This document shows positions 1-12,028 of a DNA stretch of 64,000 nt, one piece after another. The notes under the pieces were generated by a model, which searched no databases, was not told the DNA's origin, and worked only from the letters and a program-made list of their open reading frames with translations. Both the position numbers and the translations under genes were made by a program. Source of the stretch: Brugia malayi. Taxonomy: Eukaryota; Nematoda; Chromadorea; Rhabditida; Onchocercidae. The stretch covers positions 9,745,001 to 9,809,000 of the forward strand of contig NW_025062478.1 of the NCBI RefSeq assembly GCF_000002995.4, written 5' to 3'. Numbering within the stretch: the stretch's first letter is position 1; every line of letters starts with the position of its first letter.

Positions 1-78
1 ATTTTGTACAAGGAAATCATAGATTTTCTTTGCAGTAATGGTGCAGATAACTGGACATTGGTTACTTTTTGTCAATGA
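1..78 (+). CDS. Possible 3' terminal exon of an upstream gene (partial)
   Basis: The frame is open from the window edge to a TGA at 76-78 and reads ILYKEIIDFLCSNGADNWTL, then VTFCQ and stop. The mixed hydrophobic, Trp and Cys composition looks like protein, and the base composition is richer in GC than the DNA that follows. An alternative reading is that TTTCTTTGCAG at about 25-35 is a splice acceptor and only the second half is coding. The family is not recognised. A run of 25 codons is too short to be certain, so this is a tentative partial gene whose body lies outside the window. Confidence 0.35.
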   Translation: MLYKEIIDFLCSNGADNWTLVTFCQ

Positions 79-1655
79 GTTCTTCCTTTGACCATGCTAT
101 ATTTCTATTTCTCTTCTCATTGGGTAACATTTTATTCTGTTAATTTAGTGTGTTGGGATAAACATTATGTCATTGTTACCGATTATGCAAAACATTGCTG
201 CAAATTGTGATCTTTTGCTTCGTTGGCTCATTGACGCTCTTTTAAAGAAATTACATAGCTTAATCAGATCACAAAGAAAGAAAAAAACAAATGAAAAATC
301 CCTCCTCCCTCTATCCCCTCCTTCCTCAAAAGAAAAAAAGAGAAAGAATTTAACTCTAAAATAAAAACATTACAAATAGATTAGCACATAAGTAGATACT
401 ACAAAGAAAGATAAAGAAGAAGTAACTAGTACAACATAATGGATCATCAACTCGTTATCAGCTATAAATAATATATATATGGTGGGTTACAGAAAGTCAA
501 GAAGAAACCTCAACGTCGTTATATGTAGCATGTTACATTTAATCATCGCGGGGAAGTCATACTTGCACATGATGCCACATCTGCATATGATGGCCATATC
601 TGTACGTGATAGCCATGTCTGGATGTGATGGTCATGTCCGCACGTGATGGCGATATTTGCAAATGATGACCACATCTATACTGTCGCGGATCATAATATT
701 GCGAAACTCTAAATTATTATTGTAGGAGTTGAGGATATGAGTAAGAAATATGTTCTTGAAATGTTGCAAATAATGCTTGTAACTCGTTGTTTCCAATCTT
801 ATGTTTAATCTGTATACGGTACCACCTCCTCATTTAGTTGACCTCATTATTGTGTGTCGCTTAACAACTTTTACTTAATTGATGTCCTTTGTGGCTTGTC
901 AACTAGTAATTAGATTTGCTTGTAAACCAGGTCAACAGCCTTTGTTAGACCGATTAATATTTCGGCAGGTTAATCTCTTATTGTAAATGATATACTTTTT
1001 TTATGCATATTACTTGCTATATAATAAGGTTACTCTTACTGAGATGGAATACTATGTGCTTTGACCAAGAACCAGGAGAGTTCAACTTCAATTTTTCTCT
1101 ATCAGGTTATTGTACTATTGCTTCTGTTAATTCTTATATTCCTCTGTTATCACACATATTTCATCTACATCCAACGAATCTCCCTAAGATCAACAATCTC
1201 TCCCAAAATAATAATTAAACATTCAAATCTTCCACGACACACACATCGCGGATACACGTGAAAGCCATATTTGAATATCGCGGATAAATAACAGGAGCAA
1301 CCGGGAATGAACTGTGCACCAAATTCGGAACGAGGTGGTCTCTTGGTATGAAGATTTAAAGACATTTGTTATAAGAGAAATTATCAGTCCGCTTTTTTTC
1401 ACTATTGTATCTTTTGATTGGCAAAGCATTTATGAATAAAATTTTATTGCTACACAAACAAAAAAAAAAAAATTAAATGATTGTTTTTAACAGGTTTCAA
1501 CAAGGTTGAATTTTGCTGTTGAAAGTAAATAAGTAAATAAATGTAATCGTATAAATAAAGAGACTGGGTAGACTTTTTACAGCATTTTATTATTCATGTT
1601 GCATCGATTTATCCATTTATTTATTTATTTATTTTTTTTTTTTCATTCTGTTTTA
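79..1655. other. Intergenic region before the exosome subunit gene
   Basis: About 1.6 kb with no ORF that looks coding; the open frames here are short and lack splice-consistent partners. It holds a degenerate 19-bp tandem repeat (570-682) and a slightly GC-richer segment (about 1080-1340). It probably contains the 3' UTR of the upstream gene and the promoter of the next one. Confidence 0.6.
570..682. repeat. Degenerate 19-bp tandem repeat, about six copies
   Basis: Units begin with TGATG/TGATA at 570, 588, 607, 626, 645 and 664 and follow the pattern TGATGGCCATATCTGTACG. Copies differ at several positions, so the array is old. It is GC-richer than the surroundings. Confidence 0.85.
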
Positions 1656-1659
1656 GATT
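1651..1659 (+). other. Probable spliced-leader acceptor of the exosome gene
   Basis: A long T-tract ends in TTCTGTTTTAG at 1646-1656, three bases before the ATG at 1660. No upstream coding exon fits, so trans-splicing of a leader onto a minimal 5' UTR is the simplest reading. This is inference from position and consensus. Confidence 0.5.
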
Positions 1660-3002
1660 ATGCAACATTCTTCGGTGAAACCAGTACCATTAAATAATCT
1701 TTTAAAACGAACGGAAAATGCTAAAGGTGGTGGTACAAGTTTGGAGGACGGACAGAATACATTTCGATCTATTGTAATGCAAACAGGTGTTTTACATGAT
1801 CAAAAAGGCACAGTTTATGTTGAATTTGGTTCAACGAAAATTATTTGCTCAGTTGATGGACCAAAAGAAATAACGAAAAGTGCAGATGTCGACCCGACGG
1901 AAGGACAAATTTATGTTTTCTTGAAGAATATTTCAGCAGAAAGCAATTCTCTCTCAGGTATTTGTATTTTTTTTTTCAGCTTTTTAAAATATTCCACAAA
2001 GTTCAGATACCGAAACAATTAAGCAAATGAATTCATAAATAATACTGTATCCTTAGTTAAGAAATTTCATTCATAGTTGTGGAAAAAATGACATTTGTCC
2101 GAGCAGTTAATTATTAAAAAAGGAATAGAAATATGAGTGTTGTCTATATTATTATGTTTTCCAAAACGTGATTTTAATATCACTGGGCGGTCATGCCAAA
2201 TGTATCTGTTCTAAGCTACCAGTTTTGGTTCCGCCTCATCACCAAAGGTTACTTTCCCGTAGATTTCTATCTCTTGATACAAAGTATAAACAAACAAACT
2301 GAATCATTTTATTAATCTTTTCGAGGATGTTTCGTATCCACTGGACTAATAGCAGTAGATTATAATAAATATAATTAAAACAAAATGAAGGACAGAAGTT
2401 AAATGATGTATTTCATATGTGTTTACATCAGTAGAATAAAATAGTTTGACTGAAAAATAGTAAGTAGTCATTTATTGATCCTCTTAGTGCATTATTTTTG
2501 AATTTCAGGTTCAAATTCTTTCTCAGCTTCAAATAAAGAAAGCAATAGAATACGTAATGCCATTGAGTCAGCGTTACGATCAATTGTTTGTTTGGAATTA
2601 TTTTGTAAAGCACAGATTGATGTTGAAATAACTGTTCTCAATGATGATGGTGGTGTTTTGGCAGCTTCTTTAATAGCTTCTTCATTGGCTCTAATCGATT
2701 CTGGTATTCAAGTTTATGATGTTTGTGTAGCAGCTCATATTGTTATGTTAACTGATGGACGTATCATTGTTGATCCATCAATTAGCTCATTTCCACTCTC
2801 TTCCATACCTGATTCAGAGGATTTCCCTAGAAATGCTCATCTATCAGTTACCGTTGGTATCATGCCATCATTAAATCAGTTAACATGTTGTGAATTTGTT
2901 GGCATTGCAGAACCTCACCAATTAAGGCATGCTATTGCTGTAGCCGTAGAAAATTCATTGAAATTATATCCTTTGGTGCGTAAAACACTTACCAACAAGT
3001 GA
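1660..3002 (+). CDS. EXOSC6: Exosome complex ring subunit, MTR3/EXOSC6 type (RNase PH fold)
   Basis: Two exons, 1660-1957 and 2509-3002, joined in phase 1, give 263 residues, close to the roughly 270 of the human protein. The RNase PH fold signature is visible: a GTVYVEFGSTKIICSVDGPK strand pair near residues 48-67, a middle segment LNDDGGVLAASLIASSLALI, then YDVCVAAHIVM, and VGIMPSLNQLTCCEF near the C-terminus. The C-terminal helix ends in LKLYPLVRKTL, which fits MTR3 better than RRP41, and the RPDGR-type start of RRP41 is absent. In the family this subunit is part of the catalytically inert six-member ring that threads RNA to RRP44 or RRP6 for 3'-5' decay in nucleus and cytoplasm. The start follows a T-rich AG acceptor. 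AATAAA lies at 3146-3151. Another RNase PH ring subunit (RRP41 or RRP46) is the alternative. Confidence 0.86.
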
Positions 3003-4017
3003 TATAATGATTTGTTAACTGATATTACAATTACTGATATTGATAGTCAGTTGATTTAATAGCATGCCAGTAGTTGTTTCATTTTTCCTACTACTTGGAT
3101 TATACCTGAATTGTGTTCTTGATAAAACGAATTGAGAAATAGCTTAATAAATTTATTCAGGGATTTAGGCAGTTACATCAAGGTTTGTTTCTATTTTTCG
3201 ATCTCAGTTTGTTACAGATTTGTTTTTTATCACTGTTTTTGTTATTTTCCTGTTGGTAACTGATGATTGTGCTTTATTCGTTTTGATTCCATCTAGCTAA
3301 TAAGAAAAAGTTGTATTCAATACCGCTACAATATTTGTCTTAGGCATACAGTTGTGCTGATAAAACTTAATTTTTTTTTTTTTTTTTTTGCTGTTGATCA
3401 GTGGTTTTTTTTTTTTTTGTAAAATGCTAAGCAAACCTCATTAATTCATATCTGTTTTATTTTCTGTTTTGTGACGTTTTTTATTCTTGTGATTTTGTTT
3501 TGTGACGTTTTTTATTCTTGTGATTTTTGAAGAATTTTTCAAATAAACAAAGAATTTGGGCAGTGTTAAGTTTCAACTTCGTTTATTATTATCCTAGATT
3601 TTGCACTGATTAAAATACTTCTTCAGGAAGCGTTGAGTAGGAAGTTGGCCAAGTACATTTCATTGATAAAGAAAGATTCCTCATCTTTGTTGTTTTGCCA
3701 TTAAACTATTTTAATGAGAAACAAATTTTTTTTCTCTTTTTTGGAATTGACTGTGCTACTGTTAAGTCATTGGGGTTCCGCAAAATCATTTATCATCCTT
3801 TTTTGTTTCTCGCTTATGTAAGTATGATAAGATAATGTTAACATTACCATTGGAAGTATTTCGGTATTGTTGTGTCTCTAATTATTGATTTGAGAGCACA
3901 AATATTTTTTGTTTTTACCTTAGCTTTTCTTTTTTTACAATTGTTTTTGTTTCAAGGGACGGAAAGATAGCTAAAATTAGTCTTATTTCTTTCTCAGGAA
4001 TTTTTGGTTTTCTTTTG
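3003..4017. other. Intergenic region with poly-A signal, 31-bp duplication and SL acceptor
   Basis: Contains the 3' end of the exosome gene (AATAAA at 3146-3151), long poly-T runs, and a tandem pair of a 31-bp unit at 3465-3527 (TGTTTTGTGACG...). TTTCTCAG at 3989-3996, 21 bases before the next ATG, is a likely trans-splice acceptor. No coding exon is seen. The 1-kb spacing is long for a tight nematode operon but does not exclude one. Confidence 0.55.
3465..3527. repeat. Tandem 31-bp duplication
   Basis: The segment TGTTTTGTGACGTTTTTTAT plus 11 more bases occurs twice back to back, at 3465 and 3496, almost unchanged, so the duplication is recent. Confidence 0.85.
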
Positions 4018-7000
4018 ATGTCTTCGGACCAACAAAAAAAAGGAAGTTCGTTGGAAAAAAAATCTTCTGCTCCTAACTACTACCATGGTGCCACATCTCA
4101 AAGTGCTCGTTATGGTTATCGACGCTTCCAAAATGCTCCAAAGAAACAACTCAAACTTCAGAAATCATTAGCTGTAACTAATAATGATGAGATTGAAAGC
4201 ATGGAACATAGTTCTACTACTGTACCTATATCAAATGCAAATGTAGAAGGGAAAGGTAAGTAAAGAGGAAAATTTTTACCTTCCATAAGTTGGTTTGAAT
4301 ACATAAAGTTACATTGTTTTTGATTTGTTGTTTAAGACGTCGTAAAATAATTGAATAAATTAGTTATAAAACTAATTAAACTAGTTATGATAACTATTTA
4401 AAACTAATTAAAGTTATGAAACTAAATGGCTAGTTATTAAACTAATTAAATTGTAATTCCTACCATTTTGATAGTTTTCACATGTTTTCGCTTATATTTT
4501 AATTATTGGTTTTTTTAAATTATTGAATATATTTTCAATTATATATTATTAAGTTTAACAGTTTTAATTATTTTAAGAGTTTTTAATTGTTTAGTTATAG
4601 TTTTGATTATTATATATCATAACCGGCAGATATAACGAATGATTCAATGGTTGACACTTTTATTGACTCACTTAGTTCAATTGTCAATCTTTCAGTGATA
4701 TTTGGGATTAATTACTTATGCTGTAATAAATTCATTTGCAGGTTTAACAAAAAGAAGAAATAATGGTGCTTTTTCTGCATTGTCACTAAAGATTTCAAAG
4801 AGAAAAGTGTGTAAATATTTTGCCACTGAAAATTCCTGCTATTTTGGAGAGTACTGCCGATTTTTACACATAAGGGATGAAAATATTGATAACAATTTTG
4901 ATTCTGTCCCATCACATATCAATCCAAAACCTAAGAGAATTGTAGTTCGACCAAATATAACAGCAATAAGTAGAGACGATATTGGAAAAACAGAACAATT
5001 AGATATCCGAAATTCTGAATTTAATTACTTTGGTCGAAGATTTCATGATGTAAAGTTTGCATATGATGGCAGTTCGTATTTTATTGAATTCGACTACAAA
5101 ATAACAGATCCTGATTGGGTTTGTTTTCTGGAAACTTTTTTGAGTTATGCCTACTTTACAAAAATTTCCATTGATTCTGAACTGACAAGAATCTGACGAA
5201 ATTTAATATGTCCTTGTACAAAAAGTGAAAATTTTGTACGAGTTTCAAATTTTATGACGGGAAAATTTCAGGTTTTCGATGTAAAAACTATTGGACTGCG
5301 ACTGAAAATTCCAGAACATTATCCATGTGAATTGCTTATGGTAACCTTGAATCAACCAACTTTACCTGTGCCACTTGCTTCGCACTTCAACAAAGAAGTT
5401 AAAAAATTCCTGGAGGTTACTGTTATTCAAGAATTGTAAAAATGCATAAGGAAATTAACTACGTTGATCAGACAAAAATGAAAGCATTGGGAGAAGAGAT
5501 CATAAGTTAGTTGACTATCCAGTACAAATTTACATTGGAAGATAGGTATGGATAGATTTAAAATCAAAAATGTTGTAAGTTTGACTTATAAATAAATAAC
5601 AGCTATTCCGCATGGTCTTAGAAATTGATATAGTCCGAAGAGAACTGTTAATTCATTTCAAATAAAGTTCAACTTAGTTTATATACTTCTACACTTTTCA
5701 TTGACATATATGTAAAATCTTACAGATTTGGTTAATTCAGGCAAAAAATATTCAGTGGTTATTTGAAATGTTGTTCACAAATAAATTAAATTGAAAGAAA
5801 TTAAATTTGTTTTAATAATAGGAAAAGTTTATGGAAGCAAAGAAATGCGACACTTATGTCGGTATTGGTAAAATGTTCATTCGTTGGTTGGATCGTAATA
5901 TTTTGAAGTTTTTTGTCGAAGGTTTAAGAAAAACAAAAATGATTGCTGAAGCCGAAAAGGAAGGCATTAAGTTGCATCAAGCGAGTTTTTCAAATTTGAT
6001 CAACCAAAAGGAAAATACTGATACCAAGGTATTATTGTTGAAGTGTTTTGGCAAATTGTTCAATTGGTTCATATATTAATTTGAATGTTGAATTTTCTGA
6101 CGGCACTAGTATTCTGTTTTCAACTTTACTTGTGCTATTTGTTTTTTTCCAGACCGATAAAATGAAAGTGGAAGTTTGTGATAGTGCTGAAGTAACGCAG
6201 AGTCGAAACTACAAAGAAGCAAGAGTGGAGTCTTCATCTAAGACAGAAATCGCTATGGTAAGTCTAAAAATATTATTATGATGCGAGGTGATAAAAAGTT
6301 TTCGATATTTCATGTAGAAATATTTTATGTTCGCTTTGTGGCAAATGTATAATTTTTTAAAAGCATGTACGTGTTCAATTAATTGATAGTTTATTGGATC
6401 ATTGCTCTATCTTATTTCTAAGCTGTCTTCATGATATTTCTATTTGATTACTATTTGTATATATATATTTATTTATTTATTTTGACAGGAAGAAATTAAC
6501 TCTAAACAATCACCAAAAGGGAAAGCCATTCAAGCTCGTATTTTTTGGAATGATTTAAACGGAAATATTGCTACATTATCTATTATCACAATGGCTGTAA
6601 GCATCAAATGTGCAAAATGTAATTCATTATCTTTCCTGATTTGCTCAGTGAAACAACTTTCTACATCACACTGCAAGAAGTAAGTTTTTGGCGTTTGTTT
6701 TTGAATTATTAAAGTCTGACTTACAGTGCAGAGTTTTCGAGGATTTCATTTTAAACATGCCTTAACCGTTATTAGTATTCGATTAAACAAAATTATCGAG
6801 GAATGTGTACCTTTGTTTTACTAGTGAAAGATGGATAAAATAAGCAAAAGCTATTATTTTGAAATGAGTAGAAAGAAAGAATTTAGAAGTATTTTTCAGA
6901 TGTTTAAATGGCTCATCAATCCACATTTCTCCTCAGCTGGTACATCAGAATTCAAATGTTATTGCATTACTTGAACCAAAAGGCTGTATTCCGGTAGATT

Positions 7001-9138
7001 GTGTGCTACTTTCATCAAAATTATCTTATACCTGTTTACAATGCAGTAAAGAGGCTACAGTTGAGGTAGTCCTTAGTTTAACATTAACATAAAAATATAC
7101 TATGAAATTATGACAAGAGTTTAAATTATTGATAAGGGCGGTAGAGATTTTTTCTTTTTTCTAATTATATTTTTACTTTATTTTGCTGTTCTGTGATTAT
7201 GCTATGAATAGATTTTTTGAATAGATTAATAATTAAAGATTTGGTTCTTTTTCGTCTTCTCTATAATTTGTCGACGATAAATTTTTAAGCTTTGTGTGAA
7301 TTACTACAGTTATCAGTAATGCCGACCATAAAATATGATGTGTATTTCTTTAAGCCTTGTTATTACAACACATTTTTTTTTTCAAATTTCTGCATAATTG
7401 TTAATTTGTTTGTTAAATTTATGACATACTTGACATTATTCATTATCGCTGCTGTAACGGATTTATTCAATCATTTTGAATTTCGTAATAATCAAGTATT
7501 TGCTTTTTATTAGAATCAATTAATGTTTATCATTGCTTTCAGAATCTTACATATGGAGTATCTAATAAAAGTTGGTGTTATGGCTGCCATAGTAAATGTG
7601 AATTTGAGATTAGAACTATTCGATTTGTTGGTGATTTTAATGCAATTGAGAAAGAAGATAGCTCTGTACCAAAAGGCAAAGTGAGTCAACCTTATTCTTT
7701 TCTTCAACTATTTGATTTTCTCGACCATATTAATTCAACTGGTCGTTTTGATAATTGTTATAATATTTATGTGAAGTATGAATATGGCACTGCGGAAAAA
7801 AATACTAATCTATCTTGATGTCTATATGAAGTAGAGACTATATTAGATAGCTAATTTAACAAAAAGTAAAACTTGTCGGTTTATATAAGAATGAAATAGT
7901 CATGAATCCTTTGTCAGTTACAAGCGATAGGATTATAATGTATAAGTGAGAGAATGCTTTGAGTATAACAGTAATGCTTGAAGTTATGCTGTGAAATCGA
8001 AGCAATTATTAAATTTATCTCATAACTAATTAAATATTGTATGAGATAATGATATTCACATATGATATAATCATATGTATTACTAATGAATACTTAAAGA
8101 ATCTCCGATACAACCATTTCTATAATTTATTTTTTGCTCGTTCTATTTGCCATTTGTTTATTAGGTTTATTTATCTTTCTTTCTAGTTACATTCTTTTTT
8201 TTTTTTTTTTTTCTAGCAAAAAAAGAAGAAAGTTGAGCGATCAGTAATATTAGTTGAAGGTCAACCACTTCCCGAAAATGGAACATGCAAACATTATAAG
8301 AAAAGCTATCGATGGTTCAGGTTTTCGTTTATGTTTAACTGAATAGTATTTTTTTCATATGATTTTGGGATTTTTGTTTGAAATTTAAATTCCAAGCAGA
8401 AATCTGGATTCAAAACATATAGTTTTATAGATTTCCCTGTTGTGGAAAGCTTTATCCCTGTGATCAGTGCCATAACGACGCTGAAAAAGAGCATGAGATG
8501 AAGCTGGCTAATCGAATGGTCTGTGGTTTTTGCAGTAAGGAACAGGTAATATTTTAAAATTACTATTTCTTTATAGTAGAAAAGGTAAAAAAAATGGAGA
8601 TCTATTTTTCTATTTCTCCCATTAATATCTTTATTATAAGCTGCTATTTCCAAAAGTGCATTTTTTTTTCTCTTTTTCTTTTTCTTTTTTTTTTTTTTTT
8701 TGAATTTCATTAAAGTTTCATTGATTTTGATTAACATTTAGCCATTCCAAAAAGCCAAACCATGCATAAATTGCAATGAGAATGTTACTCGTGTAAAATC
8801 ACATTTCTGGGAAGGTGGAAAAGGATGTCGAGATCAAGTCGTAATGTGCAGGTATGGGTTAAGCTTTGGATAAAATAAAGCAATAATTTAATTAGTTAGT
8901 GAATAGAATTTAAAAAAGATTGTCGATAAATTTGATCATAACGATTAGCTAAAGTGTAGGAATTATTTTAATTTCTTCCAAAAATCAAATTGTATTTTCT
9001 GTCATCAATATTTGATAAGGTTGAGTATAATCTTTTTATAGAAATGACAGACGAAAATATGCAAATAGTTTGATGAAGACTGTTTCCAATAAACATGCTG
9101 CACAGTTGAAATTTAAAGATGATAATAAAAAGAAGTGA
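4018..9138 (+). CDS. CCCH, RWD-like and CHY zinc-finger protein
   Basis: Twelve exons: 4018-4255, 4742-5118, 5272-5415, 5822-6028, 6153-6257, 6489-6679, 6900-7065, 7543-7680, 8217-8320, 8431-8545, 8742-8851, 9042-9138, all phase-consistent, giving 663 residues. A CCCH finger spans residues 103-122 (C-x8-C-x5-C-x3-H). An RWD-like segment with DPDWVFDVKTIGLRLKIPEH follows at about 170-250. Several CxxC pairs (CAKC, CKKC, CLQC, CYGC) lie in the region of about 390-500. A CHY zinc finger occupies about 546-610, starting CKHYKKSYRWFRFPCCGKLY, with CDQCH and CGFC. Known CHY proteins include RCHY1 ubiquitin ligase and yeast Hot13, but no RING follows here, so E3 activity cannot be claimed. A role in RNA binding is suggested only by the CCCH finger. 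The donor of exon 3 (GTTACT at 5416) was chosen by phase and is the least certain junction. The start follows an AG acceptor at 3996. Confidence 0.84.
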
Positions 9139-10001
9139 TACTTTAGTATTTGTTGTATTTATTGGCCATAAATATTGACAATGCAGTTGTTTAAATAATT
9201 TCAAAAAATATATTTTTGGCAATTGTTATCAAAGACATATGGGTATTTCACTTTTGATTTTATTTTACTTGTATATTATTGTTTGTTGCTTATTATTCGA
9301 TGTAATTCGTATAGTGTGAAATTTTTCTTTTCCGTGATAAGCTCACTGATATGATTAAAGTATTTTAATCATACATTAAGTTCAGCATAATTTAAGTCAT
9401 CAATAGAATGTTTTTTTTTTAAATTGATAGTATATTTCTCTTCTTTCTTTCACTTACCTTTTTTCTTTTCTTCTTTCTGTCCCTTTCTCTCTCTCTCCCT
9501 CTCTCTCTATCCATGTTCATTTATTTCATTTACTGGTTTGTATAAATGCTCTCATTGCCTTATTTTTCTTTTTGAAGATACTACTTTTTATAAGTGATCT
9601 TTACTTTCCATATAAATCATTCTGGTTCATTCTGGTTGTGTTTCTATGAAAATGAATAAAAATATCAACTTTTTTGTAATCGTTAAAATGCTTTTTCGAT
9701 AATTGTTTTCTTTGTTAGAATACCTAATTATATGATGCTTTCATGCAATCTACAATAATTCAAAATCTAATCCAAAAATTAATACAATTTACAATAATTT
9801 GAAATCTTAATCTTTCATTATTTTCTTGAAAAAAAAATTATTTTCTTATTTTCTTGACTTTTTCCTATCAGTAGTGAACTGAAAAAGAAAAATTCATGTA
9901 TTTAAAATTTTTTTTTATATTTCTTATTATATATTAAATTTAAAATTTACATTTTCTATTCATTAATTTTCATTACAAAAGATTATTTTAAGGTCTCGAT
10001 A
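9139..10001. other. Intergenic region between CHY-finger and TMEM72-like genes
   Basis: AT-rich, with a CT-rich stretch at about 9440-9515 and a possible poly-A signal AATAAA at 9655-9660. TTATTTTAAG ending at 9992 is a candidate acceptor just before the next ATG. No exon is seen. Confidence 0.55.
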
Positions 10002-12028
10002 ATGTCTGATATTGGAAGTGGTTCGACTGAAATGGTTGCTACATATACATATCGTTATCACTTCTGTAAATATTTGACACCAATACGTACGGGTATAGGT
10101 TTGCTAACAATTTTAGGTAATAATTTAGAAATGTATAAAAACAAAAGAATTATTCATTACTATCAATCACACTCAGAAAGATTGCATATTTTTCATAAGT
10201 TCTTTAATTAAATTGACAACTATACTGTAGGGAGAAATCCTTATCTTGATTACTTTTACAATCTTAAGTTAGAGATATTGGAGTATTAATAGTTTTTAAT
10301 TTAATTAGCTACTTATATTCTATGTACATTTCACTTTTCAAAAGTTTAATTTCAAAAAGATTGGATTTTTCATTTAATAACATTTAATAAGTTTCAAAAT
10401 ATAAAAAAATGTCATAAATTAATTGGCAGATGTATGATTTAAGTTTATCAAGTTTTATTTGAATTTAGTTGAATAATACTTCAGAAATTTATATGTATAA
10501 TATTTAGATTCGATTAGGAATTTCTAGCTTAATGGTTATATTTAAATGTGATATTAAAAATGTTCCTAAATGATATTATGGGTTCTTGATTATATGAAAT
10601 AAGTATTAATCAGATTTGGATAAATAAACGATGACAACAATTCTATTATGTATTAATTTTCATCAGCATTGTTTATCATTATCTGACGAAACATAATTTA
10701 ATTTGTAACTATTTGAATGTATTTATTATTACTGGATTGTTTATTTTAGTACGAGATGATAAGGTTGTTTATCATTTGGCTGTTTATCACTAAGATAAAA
10801 TTGGAATTGATTGAGGGGTTAATAAAGCGCCATGTAATGTAATAAATTTTGAGAATCATTTGAGTGGTTTGGTTAGCATCGATTAACTCAATTCTATCAA
10901 TCAATTCATTTCCATTTGGAATATATTTGGCTTTCATTGGAGTGCCTTTATTTTTGCTCGAAGCAGGCTATATCATTCGACTTTGTTGCGGGTTTGATTT
11001 TTATTTTTTTTCAAATGATTGCTACTTTTCATTTATTTGTTTGTAATCTTTGTATAAATTGTGTAAATCAAATATTTCTCTGTCTTTTCTTATTTTTTAA
11101 TTTAAATAATGTTTTCTTAGAGAGTAATTTTTGTTTGTTTGTTTGTTTTTTCATAGGAAAGGAAATATTATCAGTGATAAGATTTTATCATAGCTTTAGT
11201 GTTGCCCTGTGGTAATTATATATGATTATCATTTTCTGTATTAGATAGTATAGAGATTTATAAATGATCTATTGTAAAAGATTTTAAGAAGTAGAAGAAG
11301 TGATATTAAAGTGTAGTAATATTTAAACAGTGGAGATTTTTTATAGTGAGATTAAAATTAACCTTTTGTTTTTCCTTTCTTTCTTTTTCTTTTCTTTTCT
11401 TTCTTTTTTTGTTGCAGAGTTGAAGGTGTATGTTGTCGAGTATTTACATTGATTTTGAATTTTGATGGTATTAAACGTGGATTACTCTATTTATTCTTTG
11501 CTATTTTTTGTTTTTATCCAAATCTGACAAAATCAACCGTTTCTCCAGGTATTTTATTTATTTATGTCTTTTAATTTCATCATATTTGAAATGAAATTTG
11601 AAATAATGAATAATGTTAACAATTTTTATTAAAATAGTACTGAATATCAGTAAAATAGTATTGAATCTCAATTATACTAAAAGTTAGTTTGTCCATTTTT
11701 TATCTTTCTTATGCATTATGAACACTTTATCTATGAGATTCATCAGTTTTAATTTTTCCTTTTTTAAGAAATTTTTTCTTTTTTCATTTCAATCTTTTTT
11801 TTCTGTGTATATATATATGTATTTTTTTTTTTTGAACAGTAGTAGTCTACATAGGAGCACAAGTAATTAATAAGTAATAAATGCTAAAGTATCTATTTTA
11901 GATTACATTTTTCATTTCCAGGTATCTTTTTGATTTTAACCGCCATTTTGTACCTGTTAAAACCGATACAATTGAAGAAAATAGTAGTGGCACATGAGAG
12001 CGAATCAACTGTACAATCAGTTCGATGA
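10002..12028 (+). CDS. Small multi-pass membrane protein resembling TMEM72
   Basis: Four exons, 10002-10116, 10877-10991, 11418-11548 and 11922-12028, join in phase to 155 residues. Four hydrophobic segments are visible: TPIRTGIGLLTIL in exon 1, FPFGIYLAFIGVPLFLLEAG in exon 2, GLLYLFFAIFCFYPNL in exon 3 and GIFLILTAILYLLKP in exon 4, followed by a short Lys/Ser-rich tail. Spacing and residues match the membrane core of vertebrate TMEM72 without gaps when the acceptor at 10876 is used; the acceptor at 10864 would add four residues. The long polar tail of vertebrate TMEM72 is absent. The function of the family is not established. The assignment rests on a weak but full-length resemblance from memory; an unrelated four-helix protein remains possible. 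Confidence 0.6.
11168..11180. promoter_or_regulatory. Perfect palindrome TTATCAGTGATAA (paired GATA-like site)
   Basis: Two TGATAA half-sites face each other around a central G within intron 2 of the TMEM72-like gene. Extended TGATAA motifs are known targets of nematode GATA factors such as ELT-2. Binding here is inference. Confidence 0.35.

Noticed and set aside
5119..5196. Continuation of the CCCH exon to a stop at 5194 (a shorter protein)
   Set aside because: Splicing from 5118 to 5272 joins DPDW to VFDVKT in phase and continues a conserved-looking domain through nine more exons.
6598..6679. Alternative donor GTAAGC at 6598 in the CHY-finger gene
   Set aside because: Using it would drop a CxxC-containing segment that pairs with the CKKC formed across the 6679/6900 junction; the longer exon is phase-consistent.
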